This document shows, in pieces, positions 18,032 to 27,222 of a DNA stretch of 64,000 nt. Numbering within the stretch: position 1 is the first letter of the stretch; every line of letters begins with the position of its first letter. Source of the DNA: Pirellulaceae bacterium (GTDB lineage Bacteria; Planctomycetota; Planctomycetia; Pirellulales; Pirellulaceae); the NCBI GenBank assembly GCA_022448645.1, contig JAKVBZ010000006.1, positions 80,293-144,292 of the forward strand, given 5' to 3'. The notes beneath the pieces were generated by a model that saw nothing but the letters and a program-made list of their open reading frames with translations, did no database searches and was not told where the DNA came from. The translations under genes were made by a program, and so were the position numbers.

Positions 18032-19147
18032 ATGTCGCGAGTCGTTTTGGCTATGTCGGGAGGTGTCGATAGCAGTGTCGCCGCGCATCTTCTGCGTGAG
18101 CAAGGACATGAAGTGGTGGGGGTTTTCATGAGGCACGGCACGGAATCGCCAGTGGCATGCTCGACTCATTCCCCTGCCAACGAACAACTTTCTATCCTCA
18201 ACCAGCGACTCGATCACAAACAAGGCTGCTGCAGTGCGACAGATGCACACGACGCTCGACGCGTCGCCGATCGATTGGAAATTCCATTTTACGCGTTGAA
18301 CCTAAATCAGGAATTCGGCCGCATCATGGATTATTTTGTCGACGAATACTCGGCAGGTCGAACCCCTAATCCGTGCGTGATGTGCAACCATTGGATTAAG
18401 TTCGGTAAATTGTTCGACTATGCCGATTCGATCGGTGCCGAGTTTGTGGCGACAGGTCACTATGCACGACTGGTGACAGAATCGAACCATGGTACGACGA
18501 CGATATGTCGTGGTGTCGATCATGCCAAAGACCAGTCGTATGTCCTATTCGGTATTGCACGATCGCTGCTGTCCCGCATGTTGCTACCTGTCGGTAGTTA
18601 TACCAAGCCTCAGATTCGCGAGCTGGCAACCGAACTCAGTTTAGGTGTCGCCGACAAGCGGGATAGCCAAGAAATCTGTTTTGTAGTCACAGGAAAGCAC
18701 GACGAATTCATAAGAGAGCGTCGAGGTCATTCGGATATGTCCGGTGAAATCGTGACTACGGACGGCACGCTCGTTGGCACACATCCGGGTATCGAAGGAT
18801 TTACCGTGGGCCAACGGAAGGGACTTGGAGTAGCCATGGGGGAACCCCACTTCGTTATTCGTATTGAAGCCGAATCGCGACGTGTGGTGATCGGCACACG
18901 TAACGAGTTGGCTCGGCGAGAACTAACTGCAAAAAACAGTAATTGGCTCATCGAACCACCCGACTGTAGCTTTCCATGTCTGGCCCAAATTCGCTACAAC
19001 AGCAAAGCCGAACCGGCAACAGTCCATCTAGTTGACAACAACAGTTTCCAAGTTGAGTTTGACTCCGCACAACACGGAGTGGCACCGGGTCAGGCCGTCG
19101 TTTGTTACCAGAACGACCATGTATTGGGTGGAGGCTGGATCGAGTAA
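18032..19147 (+). CDS. mnmA: tRNA-specific 2-thiouridylase MnmA
   Basis: MnmA makes 2-thiouridine at the wobble base (U34) of Lys, Glu and Gln tRNAs, using sulfur passed from a desulfurase relay. The PP-loop ATP site LAMSGGVDSSVAAHLL begins at residue 6. The two catalytic cysteines are in PNPCVMCN and DSQEICFV. The C-terminal half has the beta-barrel (FTVGQRKGLGV block). At 371 aa it matches the family, with a slightly long insert after the PP-loop (about residues 34-68) including a CC pair. It appears to be a single-gene unit. Confidence 0.96.
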   Translation: MSRVVLAMSGGVDSSVAAHLLREQGHEVVGVFMRHGTESPVACSTHSPANEQLSILNQRLDHKQGCCSATDAHDARRVADRLEIPFYALNLNQEFGRIMDYFVDEYSAGRTPNPCVMCNHWIKFGKLFDYADSIGAEFVATGHYARLVTESNHGTTTICRGVDHAKDQSYVLFGIARSLLSRMLLPVGSYTKPQIRELATELSLGVADKRDSQEICFVVTGKHDEFIRERRGHSDMSGEIVTTDGTLVGTHPGIEGFTVGQRKGLGVAMGEPHFVIRIEAESRRVVIGTRNELARRELTAKNSNWLIEPPDCSFPCLAQIRYNSKAEPATVHLVDNNSFQVEFDSAQHGVAPGQAVVCYQNDHVLGGGWIE

Positions 19148-19610
19148 AGCCCCCAGTTTCGCAACCTCAATTAGCTTTTTACTTGTTCATTTAGTCATTC
19201 CATTGATGGTGGGATCGGCTACACAGCCACTTCCTGATGAACCCTACAGAACTCGTGTCACGGGGATATTCCAAAAAAAGTTCGCAGTTATTGAAAGAGA
19301 TTTTTGATTGCCAAATTAGGATCTATTTGATGAAGTGTCTTCCGGCCATCACGTAAGAGAAATCTCAAGAAAAACACTTACTATCGTTATTTCAGCTAGA
19401 ACTGGAGTGGGGATGGCGGCAACCAGGGGCCAAATTACATACTAAAAAAAGGCGCAAAATGTTTTCAACCAGCAATTTGACAAGACAAATCCTGCTGGCG
19501 TGATGGGGGTTTGACCTATCGCAGAAGTCCAAGTTATGTAAAAATGCTCGGCATGCCCGGTTGATCGGATCGCTGACATTGCAAACCAGGAAGGCGCAAG
19601 GAAACGATGC
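19148..19610. other. Intergenic region between mnmA and the 69-aa gene
   Basis: No gene recognised. The 3' part is AT-rich and probably holds the promoter and a long 5' leader of the small-protein/cold-shock unit, which would be usual for cold-shock genes. Confidence 0.5.
19511..19540 (+). promoter_or_regulatory. Candidate sigma-70-type promoter of the 69-aa/cold-shock unit
   Basis: TTGACC (19511-19516) and TATGTA (19535-19540) are spaced by 18 bases, about 70 bases before the first start codon. A second perfect TTGACA at about 19477 has no good partner. Confidence 0.35.
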
Positions 19611-19820
19611 ATGGACGAGTTGCGAATTGATATATGGGACTACATTTTTCGGAGTGTGGGCCCCAAGTCACTCGACGAAATCGCTGGGTATGCCGGCTGT
19701 GACCGGGCCACAGTGATGACCGCAGTTAACCACGAATGGTTTTGCCTTATTGGTAATGATGTGGCCATCGCCTATGGGCCCAATAGCAGCCCCACCGATT
19801 CTAATAGTTCGTTTTTTTGA
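19611..19820 (+). CDS. Small hypothetical protein, possible winged-helix-like (69 aa)
   Basis: The ATG follows AAGGAAAC by about 8 bases. The product has a helix-turn-helix-like middle (SLDEIAGYAGCDRATVMTAV) and a short beta segment (VAIAYG), which could form a minimal winged helix; this is a shape-based guess. The C-terminus is a Ser/Thr/Asn tail. It ends 17 bases before the cold-shock gene start and is probably cotranscribed with it. No family was recognised. Confidence 0.6.
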   Translation: MDELRIDIWDYIFRSVGPKSLDEIAGYAGCDRATVMTAVNHEWFCLIGNDVAIAYGPNSSPTDSNSSFF

Positions 19821-19837
19821 TGTAGGGGATGGTTGCG

Positions 19838-20035
19838 ATGCCACAGGGTACGATTAAAAAGCTGATCACGGACAAAGGTTTTGGATTCATCGAGGGTGAT
19901 CAAGGTGATATTTTCTTTCACCACTCTTCACTCGTCGAAGTTTCCATCGAGAGTCTCCAAGAGGGTCAGCTGGTCGAATATGAAGTAGGAAGTGGCCCCA
20001 AGGGTCCGCGTGCCGAAAACGTCAAGGTTGCTTGA
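19838..20035 (+). CDS. Cold-shock domain protein (CspA family)
   Basis: A single OB-fold nucleic-acid-binding domain of about 65 aa. The RNP1 motif is KGFGFIEG and RNP2 is DIFFHHSSL; both aromatic surfaces that stack on single-stranded RNA/DNA are kept. ATG 19838 is chosen because AGGGG lies 9 bases before it; the upstream ATG at 19829 has no room for a ribosome site. Its role would be RNA chaperoning, with likely control through a long 5' leader. Confidence 0.92.
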   Translation: MPQGTIKKLITDKGFGFIEGDQGDIFFHHSSLVEVSIESLQEGQLVEYEVGSGPKGPRAENVKVA

Positions 20036-20690
20036 CGGATCTTCTTCGGGGTTCTGCAGCAGTCACTGATTACAGAGCTCTTTCCGATCGTTTACTGAGA
20101 TACTCTCACGACCTTGATGTTGCGCATGTCCTGCTCGGCAATATGCTAAAGTTGGGGTTGGTAGTGAGCAATCTCATGCCAGCTGCATATTGCTCTTGTT
20201 GTTGTGGGCTTCGCTGTCTGGCTTTTTAGCTTGGTCAAGACTCTCCGCGTGGGCTTCCGGTCTGTAGCTGAAGATCACTGGAAACAACGAACCGTACTCG
20301 GTCACCATGCAGTCTCGGGAGTGGACGGTAGATGGTACGCTCGCGGGCCCCTGGGCTCCATCGCTGTTGTAGACATTGATCTGTTTGTCTTTTTTCGAAA
20401 TTGTCGAAAGGACCAACACACGCATCGTCGTGAAGAAGACATGACCGTTGGCCTGCAACCAACCGGCAGAACTCTTTTGCAGCGCGGCGTCATGCTGCTT
20501 CGATCCTATCAAAGGCGACACGCGGGCGAGTAAGGTACAATCCCGGAGATGACCGATCGATGCGTTTGATCTGTGGTTGAAGATCACGTGGCCACTCCAC
20601 CTGCCCCTCCTTCACCATCAGATCTCTATTTCAACATGTATAATGTATTGTGCATTCCACCACCGAACGACTCCCTCAAGAACCCAAATC
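20036..20690. other. 655-bp region without a supported gene
   Basis: Several open frames overlap here on both strands, the longest a 137-codon minus-strand frame (20587-20174) and a 109-codon plus-strand frame (20204-20533). None has a good ribosome site, a recognisable domain or a convincing residue composition, so I do not call a gene. It could contain a decayed gene. Confidence 0.4.
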
Positions 20691-23270
20691 ATGTCGATGC
20701 TACGAATAAAAGCTATTTCTACACCTCGGTTCGGTGACCCTATAAGGCCGTCGCTCCCCAATCAAGCGCTAGATCGACGGCCTTGGAAGGCGATCGTACA
20801 TTTTAGCCAACCGGTTTTAAAACCACTTTTTTGCGTCTTGTCATTCGTCGTCTGCGCAAACGTGTTGGCTGGACAGGCCACTCGGCCAGATTCGATTCAG
20901 TCACAACCAGGTTTCCACGTCGAACTGTTACACTCTGCGACAGCTGAACAGGGATCGTGGATCAGCATGACATTTGACGACCAAGGCCGTTTGATTTTAG
21001 GAATTGACAAGCAAGGTCTAACCCGAATCACATTCGACGGACAGGACCAATTATCGTTCGAACGTATCAACGATTCGTTGAAGCATTGCCGGGGTGTGTT
21101 GTGGGCACATAACAGCCTGTACGTTGCTGCAACGTACAGCAATGGGTACTACCGTTTACAGGACACAAACGGCGACGACCAATTCGACGACGTCCAGTTA
21201 CTATGCAAAATGGACTACCGCAGCCGTTATGGTCACGGCACCAATCAAGTCGTTTTAGGGCCGGATGGCATGATTTACATCGCCAATGGCAACGACGTTT
21301 CGTTTCCCCCACAGGTTTCACAGAACTCGCCATATCGCAATCCACAAAATGATTGGCTGTTGCCGAATCCACACGATTTGGGAGAGGACCATCGCGTCGG
21401 ACATATCTTACGCACGGACGCCGACGGACAGCACTGGGAAGTTATCGCCGGAGGATTTCGCAATCAGTTTGACTTGGTGTTCAACGAAAATGGGGAACTT
21501 TTTACATACGACTCCGACATGGAATGGGATGTGGGATTGCCATGGTATCGTCCAACACGTTTGAACCACGTCGTTTCGGCAGGAGAATACGGCTGGCGAT
21601 GGGGAACGGGCAAATGGCCGTCCTATTTTGCAGATAGTTTACCGACAACTCTAGATACGGGCCTCGGCTCGCCCACAGGAATGATCTTTGCCACCGCCAG
21701 TCGATTTCCGGCCAAATTTCGCTCAGCACTATTGATGGCCGATTGGCAAAATGGGCGCATCCTCGCGGTTTACTTAACACCTCGTGGTGCCAGCTATACG
21801 GCCGAATATGACGTCTTCCTGGAGGGCGCCCCGCTCAACGTTTGCGATATGGTTTTCGGAAAGGATGGATCCTTGTATTTCATTACCGGCGGTCGTGGCT
21901 CTCAATCGGGACTGTACCGTGTTTCTTATGTAGGAGACGAATGGAAACCAGATATAGGAAAGAGTCAATCATCTGTGGCCAACGCAAAGGCCACCCAAGC
22001 GCGTCAACTACGCCATGAGTTGGAACACTTTCACACGACCAGTGACCCAGCTGCTGTCGATTTTGTTTGGCCCCATCTGGGCAGCCAAGATCGTTGGATT
22101 CAATTTGCCGCTCGAGTGGCCTTGGAACGACAAAACGTGGAATGGTGGCAAGAGAAAGCTCTCCAGGAAACCAAAGTGACAATTCAGCTAAATGCCCTAT
22201 TGGCCCTGGTGCGCTCACCTGCAGAGAATCCGCAAGTCGCAATCCTTAAAGCTTTGGATCGTCTGGCACTTGACGAGCTCAATGATGGATCGTTGTTGAT
22301 AGCGCTGCGACTGTACGCAATCAGTTTCATACGGCATGGTTCTCCCGACACGGCGACTCAAGCCAACCTTGCCGTGCGCATGAACAAGATTTTTCCTCGA
22401 GAAGACGTACGTATCAATCAGGAACTAGGAGAATTGCTCGTCTATCTTAACGCACCCAACGTCATCTCGACGTTGCTCGACAGGATGGAAGCTGCACCCA
22501 CGCAGCAGGAGCAAATCCACCACGGGATGTCGTTACGGCACGCCCAAGATGGTTGGACGGCAGAGCAACAACAACGCATGCTAAACTGGATACAACATGC
22601 GTTGAATTTTTACGGTGGTAAACTGGTGAACGCAACCATCGATGCGATCCGTGACGACTTCTTGAAAACGCTTGACGAGGAACAACGGGAACCATGGCAA
22701 GAAATATTGGCCCGTCAACCAGCAATCGACGAACAACATCTGATCAGCCCAAAAAATCTCCCACATGTGCGAGATTGGAAGTGGGATGACCTGCTACCCG
22801 CTTTGGACCAGTTAGAGGAAAGCGAACGATCGCTTTCTCGAGGACGTTTGGCGGTCACAAAAACACACTGCTTTCGCTGCCATCGCATTGGTCACGAGGG
22901 AGCTCATGTTGGCCCTGATTTGACCAACTTGGGACGCAGGTACGATGCCCGTAAAATCTGGGAATCGATTGTTGCCCCTTCGCAAACGATCGACCCCAAA
23001 TACCGGCAGACTACCTATTTTCTTGATTCGGGAAAAATCGTGACAGGCCGCGCGCTACATGTCAATGGTAAGGAATTGACCGTCGAAACCAATCCGCTCA
23101 CTACTGCACAGTCTACAATCGAACGCACGACGATCGAGTCTTCTCGTCCGTCCCCAATTTCGGTCATGCCGAGCGGCCTGGTCAACGTATTGGAAAAGGA
23201 AGAAATCCTCGACCTGATAGCCTATCTGATTTCGTCGTCGGGCGAAAAGAACCGCGCTCTCGCGGAGTAA
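20691..23270 (+). CDS. Exported PQQ/glucose-dehydrogenase-like beta-propeller plus planctomycete haem-binding domain (CxxCH)
   Basis: From ATG 20691 there is an about 45-residue basic leader, a hydrophobic signal segment (LFCVLSFVVCANVLAG) and then a membrane-bound dehydrogenase-type propeller (motifs GYGWRWGTG-like, LNVCDMVFGKDGSLYFITGG). A helical HEAT-like middle leads to a C-terminal domain with the haem motif CFRCH (about residue 726) and the distal block VAPSQTIDPKYRQTTY plus a SVMPSGL Met that can ligate the haem, as in the planctomycete putative haem-binding family. It likely oxidises a sugar or alcohol and passes electrons to the cytochrome part. The upstream extension from 20577 is an unlikely start. 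Confidence 0.8.
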   Translation: MSMLRIKAISTPRFGDPIRPSLPNQALDRRPWKAIVHFSQPVLKPLFCVLSFVVCANVLAGQATRPDSIQSQPGFHVELLHSATAEQGSWISMTFDDQGRLILGIDKQGLTRITFDGQDQLSFERINDSLKHCRGVLWAHNSLYVAATYSNGYYRLQDTNGDDQFDDVQLLCKMDYRSRYGHGTNQVVLGPDGMIYIANGNDVSFPPQVSQNSPYRNPQNDWLLPNPHDLGEDHRVGHILRTDADGQHWEVIAGGFRNQFDLVFNENGELFTYDSDMEWDVGLPWYRPTRLNHVVSAGEYGWRWGTGKWPSYFADSLPTTLDTGLGSPTGMIFATASRFPAKFRSALLMADWQNGRILAVYLTPRGASYTAEYDVFLEGAPLNVCDMVFGKDGSLYFITGGRGSQSGLYRVSYVGDEWKPDIGKSQSSVANAKATQARQLRHELEHFHTTSDPAAVDFVWPHLGSQDRWIQFAARVALERQNVEWWQEKALQETKVTIQLNALLALVRSPAENPQVAILKALDRLALDELNDGSLLIALRLYAISFIRHGSPDTATQANLAVRMNKIFPREDVRINQELGELLVYLNAPNVISTLLDRMEAAPTQQEQIHHGMSLRHAQDGWTAEQQQRMLNWIQHALNFYGGKLVNATIDAIRDDFLKTLDEEQREPWQEILARQPAIDEQHLISPKNLPHVRDWKWDDLLPALDQLEESERSLSRGRLAVTKTHCFRCHRIGHEGAHVGPDLTNLGRRYDARKIWESIVAPSQTIDPKYRQTTYFLDSGKIVTGRALHVNGKELTVETNPLTTAQSTIERTTIESSRPSPISVMPSGLVNVLEKEEILDLIAYLISSSGEKNRALAE

Positions 23271-23676
23271 CAAGCAACAATCGCAATGTTTTTCGTGCTC
23301 CTATCTGCTGTGACGTTCGAATACGCATTTCGAACTGGTTGCCAGGACGGCCAATTTCTTCGAAAAAACGTGCCTCCACTGTGGAACGTCGGAAGCAGTA
23401 GGGGCTCCAGTTGCTGTCAGCGCAATCATTCTGTCACTGCCTTTGTTGCTGGCTGCTCTCTCTTTCGGCTACGTTAGGGAGCATTCGACTCGAATCCTGT
23501 GGCTGGGTTCAAGCTGCAACAGCCTCCAAGTCTCAACCCTGAATCACACCTGCTGGCGTTGATTGCATAGAGATCTTCTCAGGTTTTCATCTTGTGGCAG
23601 CGGGCCAGTTTCGCTATTTCTACCGCCGCAACGAAAACATGCGTTTCGTTGTCCTTATCTTTTGGATGCATTCGCA
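23271..23676. other. Intergenic region upstream of bamA, no supported gene
   Basis: An open frame from about 23314 encodes a CxxC followed by a hydrophobic stretch (AVSAIILSLPLLLAALSF) but has no start codon, so I leave it uncalled. No promoter stands out. Confidence 0.4.
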
Positions 23677-26600
23677 ATGCTCATACGGAAATCACTGATG
23701 CCCGTCGTTCACTTCGACGTTAAGCACTTATTCCGCGCTGCGGCCTTGGGTTGTTGGTGCGCGTTCATCATGGGCTCAGCCACCCATGCTCAAATGGGTG
23801 GCATGGGCGGAAACTCGATGATGGGAAATCGTCTCAGTGGCCCACAACAAGTGAGTGCTCGTGATTATTACCAAGAAAATGGTCCCGTGATCTCTTTAGC
23901 CGATGCGCCTCCCGTCACCGAGGTGCATATTGTGGGCAGCGAAACGTACACTGACAGTCAAGTCCGTAAACGCATTAAGACTCGTCCCGGCAGACCCTAC
24001 GATACAGAACTGATTCAAGCAGACGTGCGACGACTAATGTCGAGCGGCATGTTTCACAACATTCGACCCTTTGTCGATAGAAGCGAACGTGGAATCTCAG
24101 TGACATTCGAAGTCTTTGAACGGCCCACGATTCGTGACATCAAATATCTGGGCAACGAAAAGATCAAAGACCGGGTGTTGAAAAAAGAATCCGGTTTGCA
24201 AGTCGGTGAGTCACTCAACCTGTACACCGTCGACGAAGCTCGCCGCAAACTAGAGCAATTTTACCAAGAGAAAGGTTTTCCCAAGGCAAATATTCAGATT
24301 GCTGAAGGCAACAAGCCGGAAGACCGCCGCGTTGTATTCATCATCAACGAAGGACATTTGCAACGTGTTTTTAAAACCGAATTTGTCGGCAATCAATTCG
24401 TTGCCGACCGCCGTTTGAAGACAAAGATTGAAACCAAACGAGGCTACCTGTGGTACATCAAAGGCCGCTTCGACCGTGACAAATTAGACGCAGACGTTGA
24501 AAAGTTGACCGCTTACTACCGCAGTTTTGGCTTCTTTCGAGCTCACATTGGACGTGAATATGAAGTGGGGCCGTCCGGCACGTGGGTGTCCGTCAAGTTT
24601 GTCATCGACGAAGGTCCTCGTTACGTCGTACAGAGCGTCGCCTTCCAGGGTGTCGACAAATTCGAACACCAAGCTCTGGTCAATCGCTTGGAAACCAAAG
24701 TGGGAGAACACTTCCACATCGGTAAACTCAACAAAGATATCGCCAAGCTACGGGATTTCTACGGTCACTACGGATATATTTTTGCAGACATACAAGCGGA
24801 TCCCAGGTTCCTGGAAGAACCGGGCGGACTGGATGTGATCTTTGATGTCGAAGAAGGCGAATTAGTACGGATTCGCAACATCAATGTGAACATCGCCGGC
24901 GAAAACCCTCACACTAGCAAGAAAACCGTTTGGGCACGCCTCGACATGCGACCAGGCGACATTTTAAGAAGCCAGACGGTGCGTGATGCCGAACGGCGGC
25001 TCAAAGCCGCTCAAATCTTTAAGGTGGATCCGGCAAGTGGTTCCGCTCCGAGAATCGTCGTCAAACCAGTCGAAGATGAACAGGAGGACTATGACATACG
25101 CGGACAGAGTCCTCACGGTTTCACGAAAACATGGCGTCGACGTCCTTGGATTGTTCGCGGACAGCACACTCCTCCAGGCGTCAATTTTGTGCCCGCCCTA
25201 CAAAGTCATGCTATGACAGGTCAATCGCCCACGTTCCGTTCGCCAACTCCAGTTCCCCCCACGGCTACCGGTACCCCAACGAACATCTCATCGCAGGCCG
25301 TTGGACCGGCACAACACAGTACCTATCCACACTCAAACTCGTACGCCCCACCAAACACCTGGGCTCAACAACCTAACCACCAACAGCCTCGTTCGTACGT
25401 ATTACCGAACACACAGGCGCCAATGAATGTGGCACCTCGGAATGCGCCTTACAACAATAGGATTTCTCACGAATCCGCACAGCCACCGCCAATCGGCTAC
25501 TCTCAGGGCAACCGTCCTGCACAATCGAACACATTTAACAAATGGATTCCGGGGAGCACCGAGCACCAGCGACGGGCCCTACCCGTTTCGGGGCAACCAC
25601 TGCAATCCGCACGCAATCCACTGGTTCAATCCAGCGCCGCACCGCCGCAGCAGCAAACTTTGTCGGCGTTAAACTCAAACTACCAATCATTTCCATCAGC
25701 ACCGTCCGGACGATCATTAAACAATTTTCGAAACCAGCCGACAGCCGTTCCGTCAGCACCAGGTTCCAGGGTTGCTGCCAACTCCAATGGATTGCCGTTT
25801 GCGCCTCACTCTGGCCCCTCGGACCATCCGCCCAACGTTCCACCAGGTGCGTCCGTGCAAGGTCCAGTCGTTCCAGGCTCCGCTGCGGTGGGGCCTCCTC
25901 CGGTCCAAGCCCATCCGGGGGGACCCTATTTACAGTCGCTGGGGCCAGGTAACAGAAATGCGTCCATGCTACCTCCGCCGCCGAACCCACTGACACTCCC
26001 GGGCCTCGGTCCGACTCCCGGAATGTTGGCTGACGTGGACGTGATGTTGGAAGAGACACAAACTGGCCGCTTTATGTTTGGCGTAGGAGTCAACTCTGAT
26101 GCTGGTGTGATCGGCAACATTGTCATCGACGAACGGAACTTCGACCTATTCCGCGTGCCGCGCAGTTGGCAGGATGTTGGCAACGGCCAAGCTTTTCGTG
26201 GTGGAGGCCAAGGATTTCGACTTGAGGCATTACCGGGTACAAGAGTCCAACGGTATACGATAAGTCTGACAGAACCATACCTATTCGGTACTCAAATAAG
26301 TTCGAACATTAGCGGCTACTTTTTCAATCGTCGTTTCTTTGATTGGGACGAACAACGATTCGGTGGTCGGTTAGGATTCGGTTACCGCCTGGGACCGGAC
26401 TTGTCCACTGCCATGAATGTGCGAGCAGAACAAGTTGAGATTACCAATCCACGTACGGTCGGCACAGCGCCCCAATTGGATGCCGTCATCGGCGAGCATG
26501 ACGTGTTCAGCGGTAGAGTATCTCTGACACATGATACACGAGACATCGCGTTCGCTCCGACCGAAGGTCACTTATTCGAAATGTCTTACGAACAAGTGTT

Positions 26601-27099
26601 CGGTAGCTTCAACTATCCTCGCGGCAATGTCGATTATCGCCAGTACTTCCTCGTCCATCAGCGACCGGACTTTTCTGGTCGGCATACAGTAGGATTCTCC
26701 TTCCGCCTGGGTGTTTCGGGAGACGACACTCCGATCTTTGAAAACTATTTCGCGGGCGGTTTCTCGACCATGCGTGGTTTCGACTTCCGTGGTGCGTCGC
26801 CGGTGGTAGGCGGTGTGATCGTTGGTGGTCGCTTCCAGTTCCTCGGATCGGTGGAATACCTGTTCCCAATCACAGCAGACGATATGCTGCGTGGAGTGGC
26901 GTTTGTCGACTATGGAACAGTGGAAGAAGACATCGAAATCAATGGCGATAATTACCGCGTAGCACCTGGTTTCGGTCTACGGATCTTCGTGCCTGCCATG
27001 GGTCCGGCACCAATCGCCTTGGACTTCGCCTTCCCCATTGCATCGGCTCCGTTCGACGATCGTCAAATCTTCAGCTTCTTCATCGGCATGAACCGCTAG
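23677..27099 (+). CDS. bamA: Outer-membrane assembly factor BamA/Omp85 with a large Pro/Gln/Asn-rich insert
   Basis: BamA inserts beta-barrel proteins into the outer membrane. After a signal segment (AAALGCWCAFIMGSATHA) come POTRA repeats (about residues 82-451; e.g. VTEVHIVGSETYTDSQVRKR, IRDIKYLGNEKIKDRVL). Residues about 472-778 are a low-complexity P/Q/N/S/A-rich region, and the Omp85 barrel follows (about 785-1140; GGFSTMRGFDFRGASP holds the conserved G-R-GF block, ending in IFSFFIGMNR with a C-terminal aromatic region). At 1140 aa it is much longer than the usual ~800 because of the insert. ATG 23677 is chosen ahead of the signal; it has only a weak ribosome site. Confidence 0.9.
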   Translation: MLIRKSLMPVVHFDVKHLFRAAALGCWCAFIMGSATHAQMGGMGGNSMMGNRLSGPQQVSARDYYQENGPVISLADAPPVTEVHIVGSETYTDSQVRKRIKTRPGRPYDTELIQADVRRLMSSGMFHNIRPFVDRSERGISVTFEVFERPTIRDIKYLGNEKIKDRVLKKESGLQVGESLNLYTVDEARRKLEQFYQEKGFPKANIQIAEGNKPEDRRVVFIINEGHLQRVFKTEFVGNQFVADRRLKTKIETKRGYLWYIKGRFDRDKLDADVEKLTAYYRSFGFFRAHIGREYEVGPSGTWVSVKFVIDEGPRYVVQSVAFQGVDKFEHQALVNRLETKVGEHFHIGKLNKDIAKLRDFYGHYGYIFADIQADPRFLEEPGGLDVIFDVEEGELVRIRNINVNIAGENPHTSKKTVWARLDMRPGDILRSQTVRDAERRLKAAQIFKVDPASGSAPRIVVKPVEDEQEDYDIRGQSPHGFTKTWRRRPWIVRGQHTPPGVNFVPALQSHAMTGQSPTFRSPTPVPPTATGTPTNISSQAVGPAQHSTYPHSNSYAPPNTWAQQPNHQQPRSYVLPNTQAPMNVAPRNAPYNNRISHESAQPPPIGYSQGNRPAQSNTFNKWIPGSTEHQRRALPVSGQPLQSARNPLVQSSAAPPQQQTLSALNSNYQSFPSAPSGRSLNNFRNQPTAVPSAPGSRVAANSNGLPFAPHSGPSDHPPNVPPGASVQGPVVPGSAAVGPPPVQAHPGGPYLQSLGPGNRNASMLPPPPNPLTLPGLGPTPGMLADVDVMLEETQTGRFMFGVGVNSDAGVIGNIVIDERNFDLFRVPRSWQDVGNGQAFRGGGQGFRLEALPGTRVQRYTISLTEPYLFGTQISSNISGYFFNRRFFDWDEQRFGGRLGFGYRLGPDLSTAMNVRAEQVEITNPRTVGTAPQLDAVIGEHDVFSGRVSLTHDTRDIAFAPTEGHLFEMSYEQVFGSFNYPRGNVDYRQYFLVHQRPDFSGRHTVGFSFRLGVSGDDTPIFENYFAGGFSTMRGFDFRGASPVVGGVIVGGRFQFLGSVEYLFPITADDMLRGVAFVDYGTVEEDIEINGDNYRVAPGFGLRIFVPAMGPAPIALDFAFPIASAPFDDRQIFSFFIGMNR

Positions 27100-27102
27100 T
27101 CG

Positions 27103-27129
27103 AGTTATTTCACGTAGGGTGAAATAACT
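27103..27129. terminator. Perfect bidirectional hairpin between convergent genes
   Basis: AGTTATTTCAC (27103-27113) and GTGAAATAACT (27119-27129) are exact reverse complements over 11 bp around a 5-nt loop. It begins 4 bases after the bamA stop and lies 94 bases from the end of the convergent cyclase gene. The A/T-rich arms provide T-runs on both strands, fitting a shared terminator. Confidence 0.65.
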
Positions 27130-27222
27130 TAGCGATGCTGATCACCTGTTGATCCAGAGGCAGAAAACCTGGCGGCTACAGCCCGAAAGTCGTCGTGTCG
27201 AGAATTAAAAGCTGCGACACAT

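Noticed and set aside
23314..23554. Frame encoding CxxC and a hydrophobic helix before bamA
   Set aside because: No usable start codon; hydrophobic stretch could be chance.
24000..27099. BamA insert as a frameshift artefact
   Set aside because: The frame stays open for about 900 bases with consistent Pro/Gln/Asn composition and rejoins the barrel in frame.
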